This document shows, piece by piece, positions 35,511-43,831 of a stretch of 64,000 nucleotides of DNA (position 1 is its first letter; each line of letters starts with the position of its first letter). The notes beneath the pieces are model-generated. The model was not told where the DNA came from. It ran no database searches and saw only the letters and a program-made list of their open reading frames with translations. Origin of the DNA: Natronosalvus vescus (GTDB taxonomy: Archaea; Halobacteriota; Halobacteria; Halobacteriales; Natrialbaceae); assembly GCF_023973145.1 (NCBI RefSeq), contig NZ_CP099546.1, positions 930,001-994,000 of the forward strand, in the 5' to 3' direction. Both the position numbers and the translations under genes were made by a program.

Positions 35511-36326
35511 ATGAGTGAAATAGCAGTTGACGGACTAACCAAGGAATTCGGGGATACTGTCGCCTTAGACGACGTATCTTTCGAGATTGAAGACGGTGAA
35601 TTCGTCATTGTACTCGGCGTCTCTGGCTCCGGTAAGTCGACTCTCCTTCGCTGTATGAACGGGTTGACGAAACCGACGGGTGGGGCTGTGTATATCGATG
35701 GATCTCGAGTGACATCGCCGCGTAAAGATGTCGCGATGATCTTCCAACAGCACAACATCATCGGTCAGATGACGGCCTACTCTAACGCCCTCACGGGGGC
35801 TTTGAATCGTACGGACTACGTCGAGAGTCTCCTTCAACTCCACGACGAACAGGAAAAGATCGAAGCGCTCGAGGCGCTCAATACTGTTGGCCTACTCGAT
35901 CAGGCACAACAGCGAACCAGGCGGATGAGCGGTGGACAGCAACAGCGTGTCGGCATCGCTCGAGCCCTCGTCCAGAATCCGCGAACGATGCTCGCAGACG
36001 AACCCGTTGCCAGCCTCGATCCGGGAAGTTCACAGCAGGTGATGGGATATCTGCGCCGCGCCGCCGAGGAACGTGGGCTGACGGCGCTGATCAGCCTCCA
36101 CCAGGTAAATCTCGCCCGGAAATTCGGTGAACGGTTCATCGGTCTCAGAAACGGACAGCTCGTGTTCGATGGGTACCGCGAAGACTTCACGATGGACGTC
36201 ATCGACGAAATATACGGCGATATCGACACCGAGGGAATGTTCGAGGCATCCGCCGATACGGGCAACACTGAGGGGACATCGGACTCGGATCAGCCACAAT
36301 CATCCCCGTCAGGTGATTACGTATGA
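35511..36326 (+). CDS. phnC: PhnC-like ABC transporter ATPase
   Basis: The 271-residue ATPase energises phosphonate uptake with PhnD and PhnE. Walker A is GVSGSGKST (36-44), the signature MSGGQQQRVGIAR, and Walker B is MLADEPVASLDP. ATG 35511 is chosen over an upstream TTG because it gives the usual SEIAVDGLTKEFGD start. It overlaps phnE by ATGA. Sampled rows of this gene are near 48% GC. Confidence 0.92.
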   Translation: MSEIAVDGLTKEFGDTVALDDVSFEIEDGEFVIVLGVSGSGKSTLLRCMNGLTKPTGGAVYIDGSRVTSPRKDVAMIFQQHNIIGQMTAYSNALTGALNRTDYVESLLQLHDEQEKIEALEALNTVGLLDQAQQRTRRMSGGQQQRVGIARALVQNPRTMLADEPVASLDPGSSQQVMGYLRRAAEERGLTALISLHQVNLARKFGERFIGLRNGQLVFDGYREDFTMDVIDEIYGDIDTEGMFEASADTGNTEGTSDSDQPQSSPSGDYV

Positions 36327-37390
36327 GTACTGATTCCGGTACTGATTACCGAATCAGAGAGCGGTTCGAATCGATCAAGCGAGCGCGCCGAGTCCGATGG
36401 ATCGGCTACGGTACCCTTATCGGCCTCATCGGATACCTGTTCGCGAGTGCACTCCTCGCAGTTGAATGGTTTAGCACGAATCGACAGTATGGCGTGTTCA
36501 CTCGGAGGGCGACCGACTTCTTCCCGTTCCTCTCGACTGAGCCGCCGTTTTTCGCTCCCAGTGGGTTTGCTGAGTACGGTGCGTATATCCACGAACGGAG
36601 TCTGCTCTACAACCGCGAGCTACTCGGTCAATACCCCGGGCCGCTGAGCGACCCGCTTGGGTTCCTCATTGCGATCCCGGATCTGCTGTTGGCGGTGTTG
36701 ATCTCCGAAGGAGGGCCACTAACGTTCTTCGGCGTCGCCGGAACGACGCTCTCGATGGCGGTCGCTGGCACGGTCATGGGGTTCCCGTTTGCGCTCCTGT
36801 TCGGTATCCTCGGCAGTGAACGCGTGACGCCGTTCCCGTTCAACTTCATCTTCCGTGGGATGATGAGTACCATCCGCGCTATTCCAGCGCTCGTCTGGGC
36901 ACTCATCTTCATCCCACTATCGGGTCTGGGGCCGGTGACGGCGACGATTGCTATCGCCGTCGACACCGTTGGTAACCTCGGCCGACTGTTCGTCGACGAA
37001 CTCGAGGAGATCGAGGATGGGCCGATCGAAGCGATGGAGACCACTGGTGCCAGTCGACGGCAAACAATCACCTTCGGGATGCTCAGCCAGGTTCACACGC
37101 CGTTCATCGCGTGGACGCTGTACATCTTCGAGATCAACGTGCGTATTGCCGTTGCACTCGGGATCATCGGCGGTGGTGGTCTCGGTCAGGTACTCGAGGT
37201 ACAGATGGGGCTCTTCGCTTACACGAACGCGATGGCAACCATCCTCGTTATCCTGATCTTGATCATCTCCGTCGAGATGTTCAGTCAGCGGATTCGCGCG
37301 CGAATCCGTGCCGATGACACCGAACCAATGGGGCTGTGGGAACTTCTGAAAGGCTTCCCAAAGCGGATGGCCAAATCGCTCGCGAAGTAG
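36323..37390 (+). CDS. phnE: PhnE-like ABC permease
   Basis: A 355-residue permease with about six membrane helices. The EAA-type coupling loop reads EEIEDGPIEAMETTGAS. The length is greater than in bacterial PhnE because of an extra N-terminal helix and a long loop (about residues 45-115). Order D-C-E with the 4-bp overlap makes a complete importer; no C-P lyase genes are seen nearby. Confidence 0.9.
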   Translation: MSTDSGTDYRIRERFESIKRARRVRWIGYGTLIGLIGYLFASALLAVEWFSTNRQYGVFTRRATDFFPFLSTEPPFFAPSGFAEYGAYIHERSLLYNRELLGQYPGPLSDPLGFLIAIPDLLLAVLISEGGPLTFFGVAGTTLSMAVAGTVMGFPFALLFGILGSERVTPFPFNFIFRGMMSTIRAIPALVWALIFIPLSGLGPVTATIAIAVDTVGNLGRLFVDELEEIEDGPIEAMETTGASRRQTITFGMLSQVHTPFIAWTLYIFEINVRIAVALGIIGGGGLGQVLEVQMGLFAYTNAMATILVILILIISVEMFSQRIRARIRADDTEPMGLWELLKGFPKRMAKSLAK

Positions 37391-37465
37391 CGGTATCCCA
37401 TTCCGAAGGCTGTGATTCTTTCTCGAAAGAGAACGCACTTGTCTACTGAGGGCAGAGCGGTACCT

Positions 37466-38131
37466 ATGGCTACCACTTCGTCTCCACCCGAGGAGGCCCT
37501 CGCCTCAATCGCCATCGTCGACTACGGCCTCGGCAATCTCCGGAGCGTCACCCGCGGCCTCGAGCGTGCCGGAGCAACCGTCGAGATTACCGACGACCCG
37601 GCCGATTTCGCTGATGCTGACGGTGTCGTTCTCCCGGGCGTCGGTGCGTTCCGTGAGGGGGTCGAGAACGCCGATCCCCTTCGGGAGGATTTGCTCGCCG
37701 TCGTCGAACGCGGTCAGCCACTGTTCGGCATCTGCCTCGGAATGCAAATGCTGCTCACCACGAGCGAAGAGGGGGACAACGAGGGCGAGTCCGCAGTTAC
37801 GGGCCTCGATCTGATCCCCGGCACGAACGTTCGGTTTTCGGGCGGACAGAAGGTGCCACATATGGGCTGGAATCAACTCGAGGTCGAGCGAGATCACCCG
37901 CTCGTCGACGGCGTCGACGGCGAGTACGCCTACTTCGTCCACTCCTACTACGCCGTCCCCGACGACGACGAGGCGACGGTCGCCGCCACGGACTACGAGC
38001 AGATGTTCCCGTCCGTGATCGCGAACGAGGACGGCACCGTCTTCGGTACCCAGTTCCACCCCGAAAAGAGCGGCGAGACCGGGCTGCGGATTCTGCGGAA
38101 CTTCGTCGAGCTCTGTGCGGACGAGGAGTGA
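37466..38131 (+). CDS. hisH: Imidazole glycerol phosphate synthase, glutaminase subunit
   Basis: The 221-residue class I glutamine amidotransferase delivers ammonia to HisF in histidine synthesis. The triad can be seen: Cys in GICLGMQM (near residue 93), and His and Glu in FHPEKSGE (near 197-199). IVDYGLGNLRSV is the usual start of HisH after a 13-residue extension. No other his gene is close, as is common in haloarchaea. Confidence 0.95.
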   Translation: MATTSSPPEEALASIAIVDYGLGNLRSVTRGLERAGATVEITDDPADFADADGVVLPGVGAFREGVENADPLREDLLAVVERGQPLFGICLGMQMLLTTSEEGDNEGESAVTGLDLIPGTNVRFSGGQKVPHMGWNQLEVERDHPLVDGVDGEYAYFVHSYYAVPDDDEATVAATDYEQMFPSVIANEDGTVFGTQFHPEKSGETGLRILRNFVELCADEE

Positions 38132-38232
38132 CGCCGGACGCCGAGAAACGCGATACTCGAGTCGCGTACCCGACGGCGATTGTGAAACCAACACTCGAGC
38201 CTGATCCCACGATCACCGCTCTCGCCCCTTCT

Positions 38233-38522
38233 TCACCGCTCCCGAGCCTTCTGGAAGTCCACACACGCCGATCGCGCCTTTTTTCGATTCGCTCGCTCGC
38301 CTCGCCGGATGCCTCCTCCTCGAGCGCGTCGAGTTTCTGAATCAGTTCGGCGATTCGGTCGACCTTCGGCCCCGGTTCGTCCTGCGTGCGGTGTCCATCG
38401 AGTTCCTCGGCGAGCCCTTCCTGGATCGAGTCGACCTGTTCTTGCACCGTTCGGTCGGCGACGTCGCTCGCCCGGCGAAGGTGGTCGCGGGCTCGCTCGA
38501 GGTGCGGTGGTTCGGTAACCAT
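38233..38522 (-). pseudogene. DUF7553-like coiled-coil protein with an apparent frameshift
   Basis: From ATG 38522 the frame reads MVTEPPHLERARDHLRRAS and continues as a helical, acidic protein to ASERIEK. At the A6 run (minus strand, 38279-38284) the frame is lost: it would run on antisense through hisH. One extra A restores KARSACVDFQKARER and a stop at 38233, which looks like the natural end of a roughly 96-residue family protein (recalled as DUF7553). A sequencing indel, a real mutation or slippage would each explain it. Confidence 0.6.
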
Positions 38523-38617
38523 GACTTGTTCGTGTGCGCTCCCGTGACCCAACAAGTACCAGCCGGCGAACGACGGTTCGCGGCGTGATCGCGTGCGGTT
38601 GACCCGCTACCGACCAC

Positions 38618-40036
38618 CTACCCCTCGAGCCACTCGACTGCGTGTTCCTCCTGAGCGCCGAACGCGAAGGAGTCGAAGCGATCGAACGCCATCGGCGGCG
38701 GGTGCGGGTAACGATCGCCGATTTCGTCGGGCAGATCCGCGTGGTACCGAATGTGGGTCTCGACGTCGTACGGATACGCCGCGGTGTCGACGCCGACGAA
38801 GTCGCCTCGGACGCGGCCGCGCTCGAGTACCCGCCGCCATCGATCGATCGACGCGAGACCGGCCGACTCGACACCGTGGGAGAACAGGGTGGCTCTCACG
38901 TCGTCGTACGGCGCCGCGTCGTCCAGATACTCCTCGACGAACTCGGCGTCCGGTTGGGTGTTAAAGGCCGACCAGTAGGGCACCGATCCGGTGCGGAGTG
39001 TCCACCATGGCTCGACCAGAGCAAACGACTGCACGAACAGCCGGTTCGCGTCGTACCCCCGTCGGTCGTAGCGGTCGCGGTAAAGGTCAGCGACGAACGG
39101 GCTCAGGTCGCGCGGATCGTCGAAACACAGCCGACGAACATCGTACCCTCGGGACGTGGCCACCCGTTCGATGTCGTCCCTGAGCGCGTCGTCGAACCCC
39201 CACTCCGCTTCGGAGATCTCGCCGTCGGGTTCCGGCACGTCCCAGCGACGAATATCGGCGTCCTGTTCGGCCAGAAAGCGAGCGATCCGCTCGCTCCCCT
39301 CGTAGTACTCCCTGGACTCGAGGCCGCCGAGCCCGCCCAGCTGGAAGCTGTAGCGATCTCCCAGGTTTATCGCTGGCCACTCGTAGCCACACTCGAGGAC
39401 GATGATCGTGCCACCGGGTTCGAGCACCGTCTCGAGGAAGGACTCGTAGGCCGCCCCGAGCGTTCGAAGCTTGGTTCGAAAGTACGCCAGCTTTCGCACC
39501 ATCAGGCGATCCTGATTCGGATCGTGCATCTGGTGGAGGGCGACGTCGGGATTGGCTTCGAGAAACGGCGGCGCGTGATGGGCGCCCCAGGCGATGTCCG
39601 TGCGAATCTCGTCGGCCCCCATCGATCGCCGGATGGGCAATTGAAACGTCTGGGGGAAAAACGGAACCCCGAGCGCGGCGGCGAGGAAGACGGCCGCTCC
39701 GTTGCTCGAGCCGACGATGACTGCCGGATAGCCGCGTTCGGGATACTGGTCGACGACCCACTCCCGAAACGAGTCGACGTCTACGTTGCCCAGTTCGTCG
39801 GGGGAGATGCCCTCGCTCGCCCCGCCACAGGTGTAGCCCTTCGTCCGCACGGATCGCGGGAGCGAGTTGAGCAGCGGCGTCAACGGCGTCGCTGCGGGGG
39901 AGATCATTCCCAGCCGCGGAAACGCCTCCCCGCAGAGGTAGCTGGCGGTCGCCCGGACGAAGACCGTCGTCGAATCGAAGTTGGGGAGCGCTCTGGGCGT
40001 CGACCGCTCACCCGAAAGTACGTTCGAGAGTTTCAC
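38618..40036 (-). CDS. Unknown haloarchaeal protein with alpha/beta hydrolase-like elbow
   Basis: A 472-residue soluble protein starting at GTG 40036. I do not recognise the family. The motif VIVGSSNGAAVFLAA (107-121) looks like a nucleophile elbow, GxSxG with Ser111, after a hydrophobic strand. Other stretches are HDPNQDRLMVRKLAYFRTKL and GGTIIVLECGYEWPAI, the second resembling another Rossmann-like strand and turn. No signal or membrane segment is present. Neighbours give no clue. Confidence 0.65.
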   Translation of the reverse strand: MKLSNVLSGERSTPRALPNFDSTTVFVRATASYLCGEAFPRLGMISPAATPLTPLLNSLPRSVRTKGYTCGGASEGISPDELGNVDVDSFREWVVDQYPERGYPAVIVGSSNGAAVFLAAALGVPFFPQTFQLPIRRSMGADEIRTDIAWGAHHAPPFLEANPDVALHQMHDPNQDRLMVRKLAYFRTKLRTLGAAYESFLETVLEPGGTIIVLECGYEWPAINLGDRYSFQLGGLGGLESREYYEGSERIARFLAEQDADIRRWDVPEPDGEISEAEWGFDDALRDDIERVATSRGYDVRRLCFDDPRDLSPFVADLYRDRYDRRGYDANRLFVQSFALVEPWWTLRTGSVPYWSAFNTQPDAEFVEEYLDDAAPYDDVRATLFSHGVESAGLASIDRWRRVLERGRVRGDFVGVDTAAYPYDVETHIRYHADLPDEIGDRYPHPPPMAFDRFDSFAFGAQEEHAVEWLEG

Positions 40037-40331
40037 GGCTGTTTCTCACCCCGATTGGGGCGGTTTCTCTGTCCCTCCTCTCGAGTAGTGTGGGGATCGA
40101 GGCTGGATGCACGCACGCATTCAGACGAGGACCGACGCGGTACGGCTCCGGTCAGTCTATGTCCGGTCGTAGACGGATTCGGTGACGTCACGAGCCCCCT
40201 CCCTACCACGTCCCGACTGATAATAGGCGGGTGGTACACTCGAGTGACCACTCTCGATGGGTGATCCGTTACCAGTCACTCGTCACTCGTCGGCCGAAGC
40301 TTCAACCGCGTCGATGGTGTACGGCGATAGC

Positions 40332-41180
40332 ATGGTCGACACACCTGATGGCGACAAGCAACCGGCGAGGGTAGCCGAACGGCTCGTCGACGACGAACCG
40401 CTACCCGAACCGATCGACGTCGCCGGTCGAACGCTTTCCATACTCAAAGAAGGAGCACGCGGCGGATCACTTGCACTCGCGGTCGGCGGCTTGTTCCTCT
40501 GGCGGGGCCTCCACTCGATTCGACAGGGACGAGTCAGAGGCGTCGTTCCAGCCGCTATCGGCGTCGTCGCCGTTCGTGCCGGCCTCCGGAAACGACGGTC
40601 AGTCTCGAGCAATGGTGAAACGGAAACGACGCTGGACATCGAAACGAACGATTTCGACCCGACGACCGAAACGAGCGACGAGGACGGATCCGTCTCGGAC
40701 GAGGCGTACGCTGCGGTGCGTCGGCTGGAGGGGGACCGATCGACGAATTTGGAGTCGGCGTCGGAGTTGACGGGGACAGCTGACGACGAGGAACGTCCTC
40801 GCTCCGATTCGGACGAGTCGGTGGAGCCGTCGGCCGATCTCGAGTCGTCGGAACTGTCGGTGGACGACTTCGATCCTCGCCTGGACGATGACGACGGGGC
40901 CGACCTCTCGGAGACGGCACGCGCCGACGAACCCGCTGAAGCGACCGGCCCCGCTCCCGAGCAGGCGCAGCCGGCCAGATCGATCGATGCCCAATCCGAC
41001 CCTGTTTCGGGCGAACCAGGCCCCGATGTCGGCGACGAGAACTATCGAAACGGATCGGACGAAGCTGACGAGTCGATGCGCCAGGATGAAACCGATCCCG
41101 ACGCGGGACATGCGGCCGACGACGATACCACGGCACTGGACGAGAACGAGGAGGACGAACAGGACGAACAGGGGCGGTGA
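40332..41180 (+). CDS. Acidic membrane-anchored haloarchaeal protein
   Basis: A 282-residue protein. The first 45 residues are soluble, then a Gly-rich hydrophobic segment (GSLALAVGGLFLWRGL) and a second weak one (VVPAAIGVVAVRAGL) follow. The last 190 residues are nearly all Asp, Glu, Ser, Thr and Ala, a disordered acidic tail. ATG 40332 (MVDTPDGDKQPARVAERLVDD) is preferred over ATG 40314 and 40257. Function unknown. Confidence 0.65.
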   Translation: MVDTPDGDKQPARVAERLVDDEPLPEPIDVAGRTLSILKEGARGGSLALAVGGLFLWRGLHSIRQGRVRGVVPAAIGVVAVRAGLRKRRSVSSNGETETTLDIETNDFDPTTETSDEDGSVSDEAYAAVRRLEGDRSTNLESASELTGTADDEERPRSDSDESVEPSADLESSELSVDDFDPRLDDDDGADLSETARADEPAEATGPAPEQAQPARSIDAQSDPVSGEPGPDVGDENYRNGSDEADESMRQDETDPDAGHAADDDTTALDENEEDEQDEQGR

Positions 41181-41346
41181 TCCGGCCGCCACTAACTGGT
41201 GCATCGATCAATACTCGAAACCTGAAACGAGGCGACTGCGTACTGATGAGGCGGTTGAGGCTCGCTGATCGATACGGACACACCAGCGTCGCCGCTCCAG
41301 GAACGGCGTCCGTGGCTAGGGCAGTGGGGTCTATAGAGGGGCCAGA

Positions 41347-42456
41347 ATGAGCGACGATCGAGCACCGTTAGCGTCGGTCGGCGCCCCGGTCGGCTACTAC
41401 ACTCGAGAACTCCACCGGCGGGTGGCCCACTACTGGCGCGTCCGACGTCACGGCTATCCCGACCACGGCTCGCTCGAAACGGCGGCCGACGAGATCATCA
41501 GCAGGCGTGCCGACGGGGGGTTTAGATCGGGTGGACACTTTCGCGGGCTCTGGCCGCGCGACCTCTGTTTCTCGGCGACGGGATTGCTCGAGTCCGGGTT
41601 CTGCGAGGAACTCCATGCGGCCGTCGAGTGGCTGCTGGCGCGCTACGACGGGACGTTCTTCACCGACGTGCAGTCCGATTACGCGGCGGCGGTTCCCTCA
41701 TCGGGGGTGGATACGTTTCCGGCGCTGGTAATCGTCCTCGATGCGGTCGACGAGTTGGAGAACCACGCCAGCCACGTCGAAACGCTCGCCGTGCATCACC
41801 GCGACCGGTTCTTCGACGAGGAGACCGGTCTCGTCTCCGGTCACGGGAGCGGGTGGTGGGATTCGGCGGCGGATCCTCGCACGGCGTACAACACGGCGAT
41901 GGTGCTGGCGGCCCTCGAGCGCATGGCCGATGCCGGTATCGAGTCGGCCTACACGGCCAGCCGCGAGCGCATCCGCGCTGCCTGGATCGGCCGGTTGTGG
42001 ACGGGCGAGTACTTCGCCGAGCACGCGGACTCGACAGTGCTCGCCTGTGACGCGAACGTGGTTCCGCTGTACTTCGGCCTGCTCGAGTCGTCGCGAGCCC
42101 GTTCGGTCGCGACGGCGCTCCGGACGCTCGAGACCGGCCGCGGAATCGTCCTTCGGGAGCGGCCGTTCTCGATTCGTGAGGTACACCCGTTCTTTGCACT
42201 GCATCGGGACTACCACTACCACGTGTGGCCCTGGAACAGCTTCGTCTACGCCATCGGGCTCGCCCGGTACGGATTTCTCGAGCGGGCGAACCAGGAGGTC
42301 GAACGCGTCGAGCGGACGCTCGAACGATACGGTACCTTCCTCGAGAGCTACACGCTCGAGGGGGAGCCGTACGTCAAGCGCGGATACGCGGCGGCGGGTG
42401 ATTTTACGGTCGCGGCAGCGCTGTGGACTCAGTTCCGATCCCGCGGCGGACGGTAG
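41347..42456 (+). CDS. Glucoamylase-like (six-hairpin) glycosidase family protein
   Basis: A 369-residue cytosolic protein with (alpha/alpha)6-barrel features: GGHFRGLWPRDLCF, a RxxRxx-like Arg-Asp active-site stretch, SGWWDSAADPRTAYNTAMVLAAL, and HYHVWPWNSFVYAIGLA. These recall GH15 and related trehalase or glucoamylase-like enzymes. Typical GH15 proteins are longer, and the catalytic acids are not certain here, so only family-level similarity is claimed. Its last 28 bp overlap the convergent DUF3006 gene. Confidence 0.7.
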   Translation: MSDDRAPLASVGAPVGYYTRELHRRVAHYWRVRRHGYPDHGSLETAADEIISRRADGGFRSGGHFRGLWPRDLCFSATGLLESGFCEELHAAVEWLLARYDGTFFTDVQSDYAAAVPSSGVDTFPALVIVLDAVDELENHASHVETLAVHHRDRFFDEETGLVSGHGSGWWDSAADPRTAYNTAMVLAALERMADAGIESAYTASRERIRAAWIGRLWTGEYFAEHADSTVLACDANVVPLYFGLLESSRARSVATALRTLETGRGIVLRERPFSIREVHPFFALHRDYHYHVWPWNSFVYAIGLARYGFLERANQEVERVERTLERYGTFLESYTLEGEPYVKRGYAAAGDFTVAAALWTQFRSRGGR

Positions 42457-42869
42457 TCCCGGAGCACGCGGACGACCCGGTCGGGAAGCGGCCACGCGGC
42501 GACGAACTCACCTTCGTTGACGAGGACGAGCAGGTGGTCGCGTTCGGAGACGTCAGGAAGCCGTTCGCGGTCGACGACGAGTTGATCCACGGTTCGACCG
42601 CCCTCCTCGAGGAGAATGACGACGTGGCGGCCGTCGACGATGCGGTCGACGGTGCCGACGTAGGTTTCGTAAGGGGTGTCTGGGAGGTAATCCTCGATAC
42701 CGATGGCCGAGTGATCGGTGCTCGCAGCGGGCGGGTTGCGTTCGTGTTCGGCTCCGTTCGATTGCTCGTCGGCAGTTGCACCTGTTACCCCGGCGAGTCC
42801 GATTCCGGTCGTGAGTGCACCGATGGTTTCGCGCGCGGTTCGTCGTGTCGTGGATGGCTTTCGTGCCAT
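42429..42869 (-). CDS. DUF3006 domain protein with Tat-like signal
   Basis: This 146-residue protein starts with RKPSTTRRTARETIGALTTG, a twin-Arg-like leader, followed by a low-complexity spacer. The C-terminal part, VGTVDRIVDGRHVVILLEEGG and then DQLVVDRERLPDVSERDHL, is a DUF3006 domain, a small beta-barrel of unknown function in exported proteins. The gene is convergent with the glucoamylase-like gene and overlaps it by 28 bp. Confidence 0.8.
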   Translation of the reverse strand: MARKPSTTRRTARETIGALTTGIGLAGVTGATADEQSNGAEHERNPPAASTDHSAIGIEDYLPDTPYETYVGTVDRIVDGRHVVILLEEGGRTVDQLVVDRERLPDVSERDHLLVLVNEGEFVAAWPLPDRVVRVLRDYRPPRDRN

Positions 42870-42973
42870 GGCCGGTTTGGCCGCCCCTTCCGATTTAAAC
42901 TCGAGCCTCGCTCGATTCTCGCTCGATTGCCGGTTCCCCGATGCTCGAGTAGTCAGGTTCCGTCGACCTACGT

Positions 42974-43774
42974 ATGGCAGCCAACGGCATTCCACAGCCC
43001 GGATTCGGCACCTCCGGCCACGAGGGCGATAGCTGCGTCGAGAGCGTCGTCGACGCGCTCGAAACCGGCTATCGCCACATCGATACGGCCCAGATGTACG
43101 ACAACGAAACCGAAGTCGGGACGGCTCTTGAGCAGGCAGACGTCGACCGCGATGACGTCTTTCTCGCGACGAAGGTACACCCGTCGAACCTCGCGGCCGA
43201 CGACGTGCGAGAGACTACCGAGGAGAGCCTCGAGCGCCTGGGCGTCGACAGGGTGGATCTGCTGTACGTCCACTGGCCGATCGACGCCTACGACCCCGAG
43301 GAGACCCTGCCGGCGATGGACGAGGTGCGCGAGCGGGGACTCACTCGTCACGTCGGCGTGAGCAACTTCACCGTCGAGTTGCTCGAGGAGGCCCGTGAGA
43401 TCCTCGAGTCCCCGATTCTGGCCCACCAGATCGAGGTACATCCTTTCTTCCAGCAGGACGAACTCGTCTCCGCCGCTCGCGACCACGACGTCACGACGGT
43501 CGCGTACTGTCCGATCGCCAAGGGGGACGTCCTCGACGACGGGACGCTCACCGAGATTGCCGACAGCCACAATGCAACAGCTGTCCAGGTGACTCTCGCC
43601 TGGCACACCGCTCGAGACGGCGTCGTCGCGATTCCGAAGGCGACTGGCGACCACGTCGCCGAGAACTACAGCTCACTCGAGATCGATCTCACGGAGGACG
43701 AACTGGAGCGCATCGAGGAACTCGACCGCGGAGAGCGACTGGTGGATCCGGATCGCGCCGCCTGGAATCGGTGA
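42974..43774 (+). CDS. Aldo/keto reductase
   Basis: A 266-residue NADPH-dependent reductase. The catalytic tetrad is visible: Asp and Tyr in DTAQMYDNE, Lys in LATKVHP, and His in YVHWPID. The C-terminal IPKATGDHVAENY binds the cofactor phosphate. The fold and length match prokaryotic AKR5-like enzymes that reduce 2,5-diketogluconate or other aldehydes. The substrate is unknown. Confidence 0.93.
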   Translation: MAANGIPQPGFGTSGHEGDSCVESVVDALETGYRHIDTAQMYDNETEVGTALEQADVDRDDVFLATKVHPSNLAADDVRETTEESLERLGVDRVDLLYVHWPIDAYDPEETLPAMDEVRERGLTRHVGVSNFTVELLEEAREILESPILAHQIEVHPFFQQDELVSAARDHDVTTVAYCPIAKGDVLDDGTLTEIADSHNATAVQVTLAWHTARDGVVAIPKATGDHVAENYSSLEIDLTEDELERIEELDRGERLVDPDRAAWNR

Positions 43775-43777
43775 GTA

Positions 43778-43831
43778 GCGGTTCGAGCGGTGATCGGTGG
43801 AGTTCTCGAGCGGTGATCAACGGTTCGAGCG
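43778..43831. repeat. Short direct repeats at a convergent junction
   Basis: CGAGCGGTGATC occurs twice and CGGTTCGAGCGG twice within about 55 bp between the reductase stop and the LUD gene end. They may be remains of local duplication or part of a termination region. Confidence 0.6.

Noticed and set aside
38642-40264. Plus-strand frame opposite the unknown 472-residue gene
   Set aside because: I compared both strands here. The minus-strand product has hydrophobic strands, a GSSNG elbow and normal haloarchaeal composition, while the plus-strand one is Arg/Val-rich without pattern.
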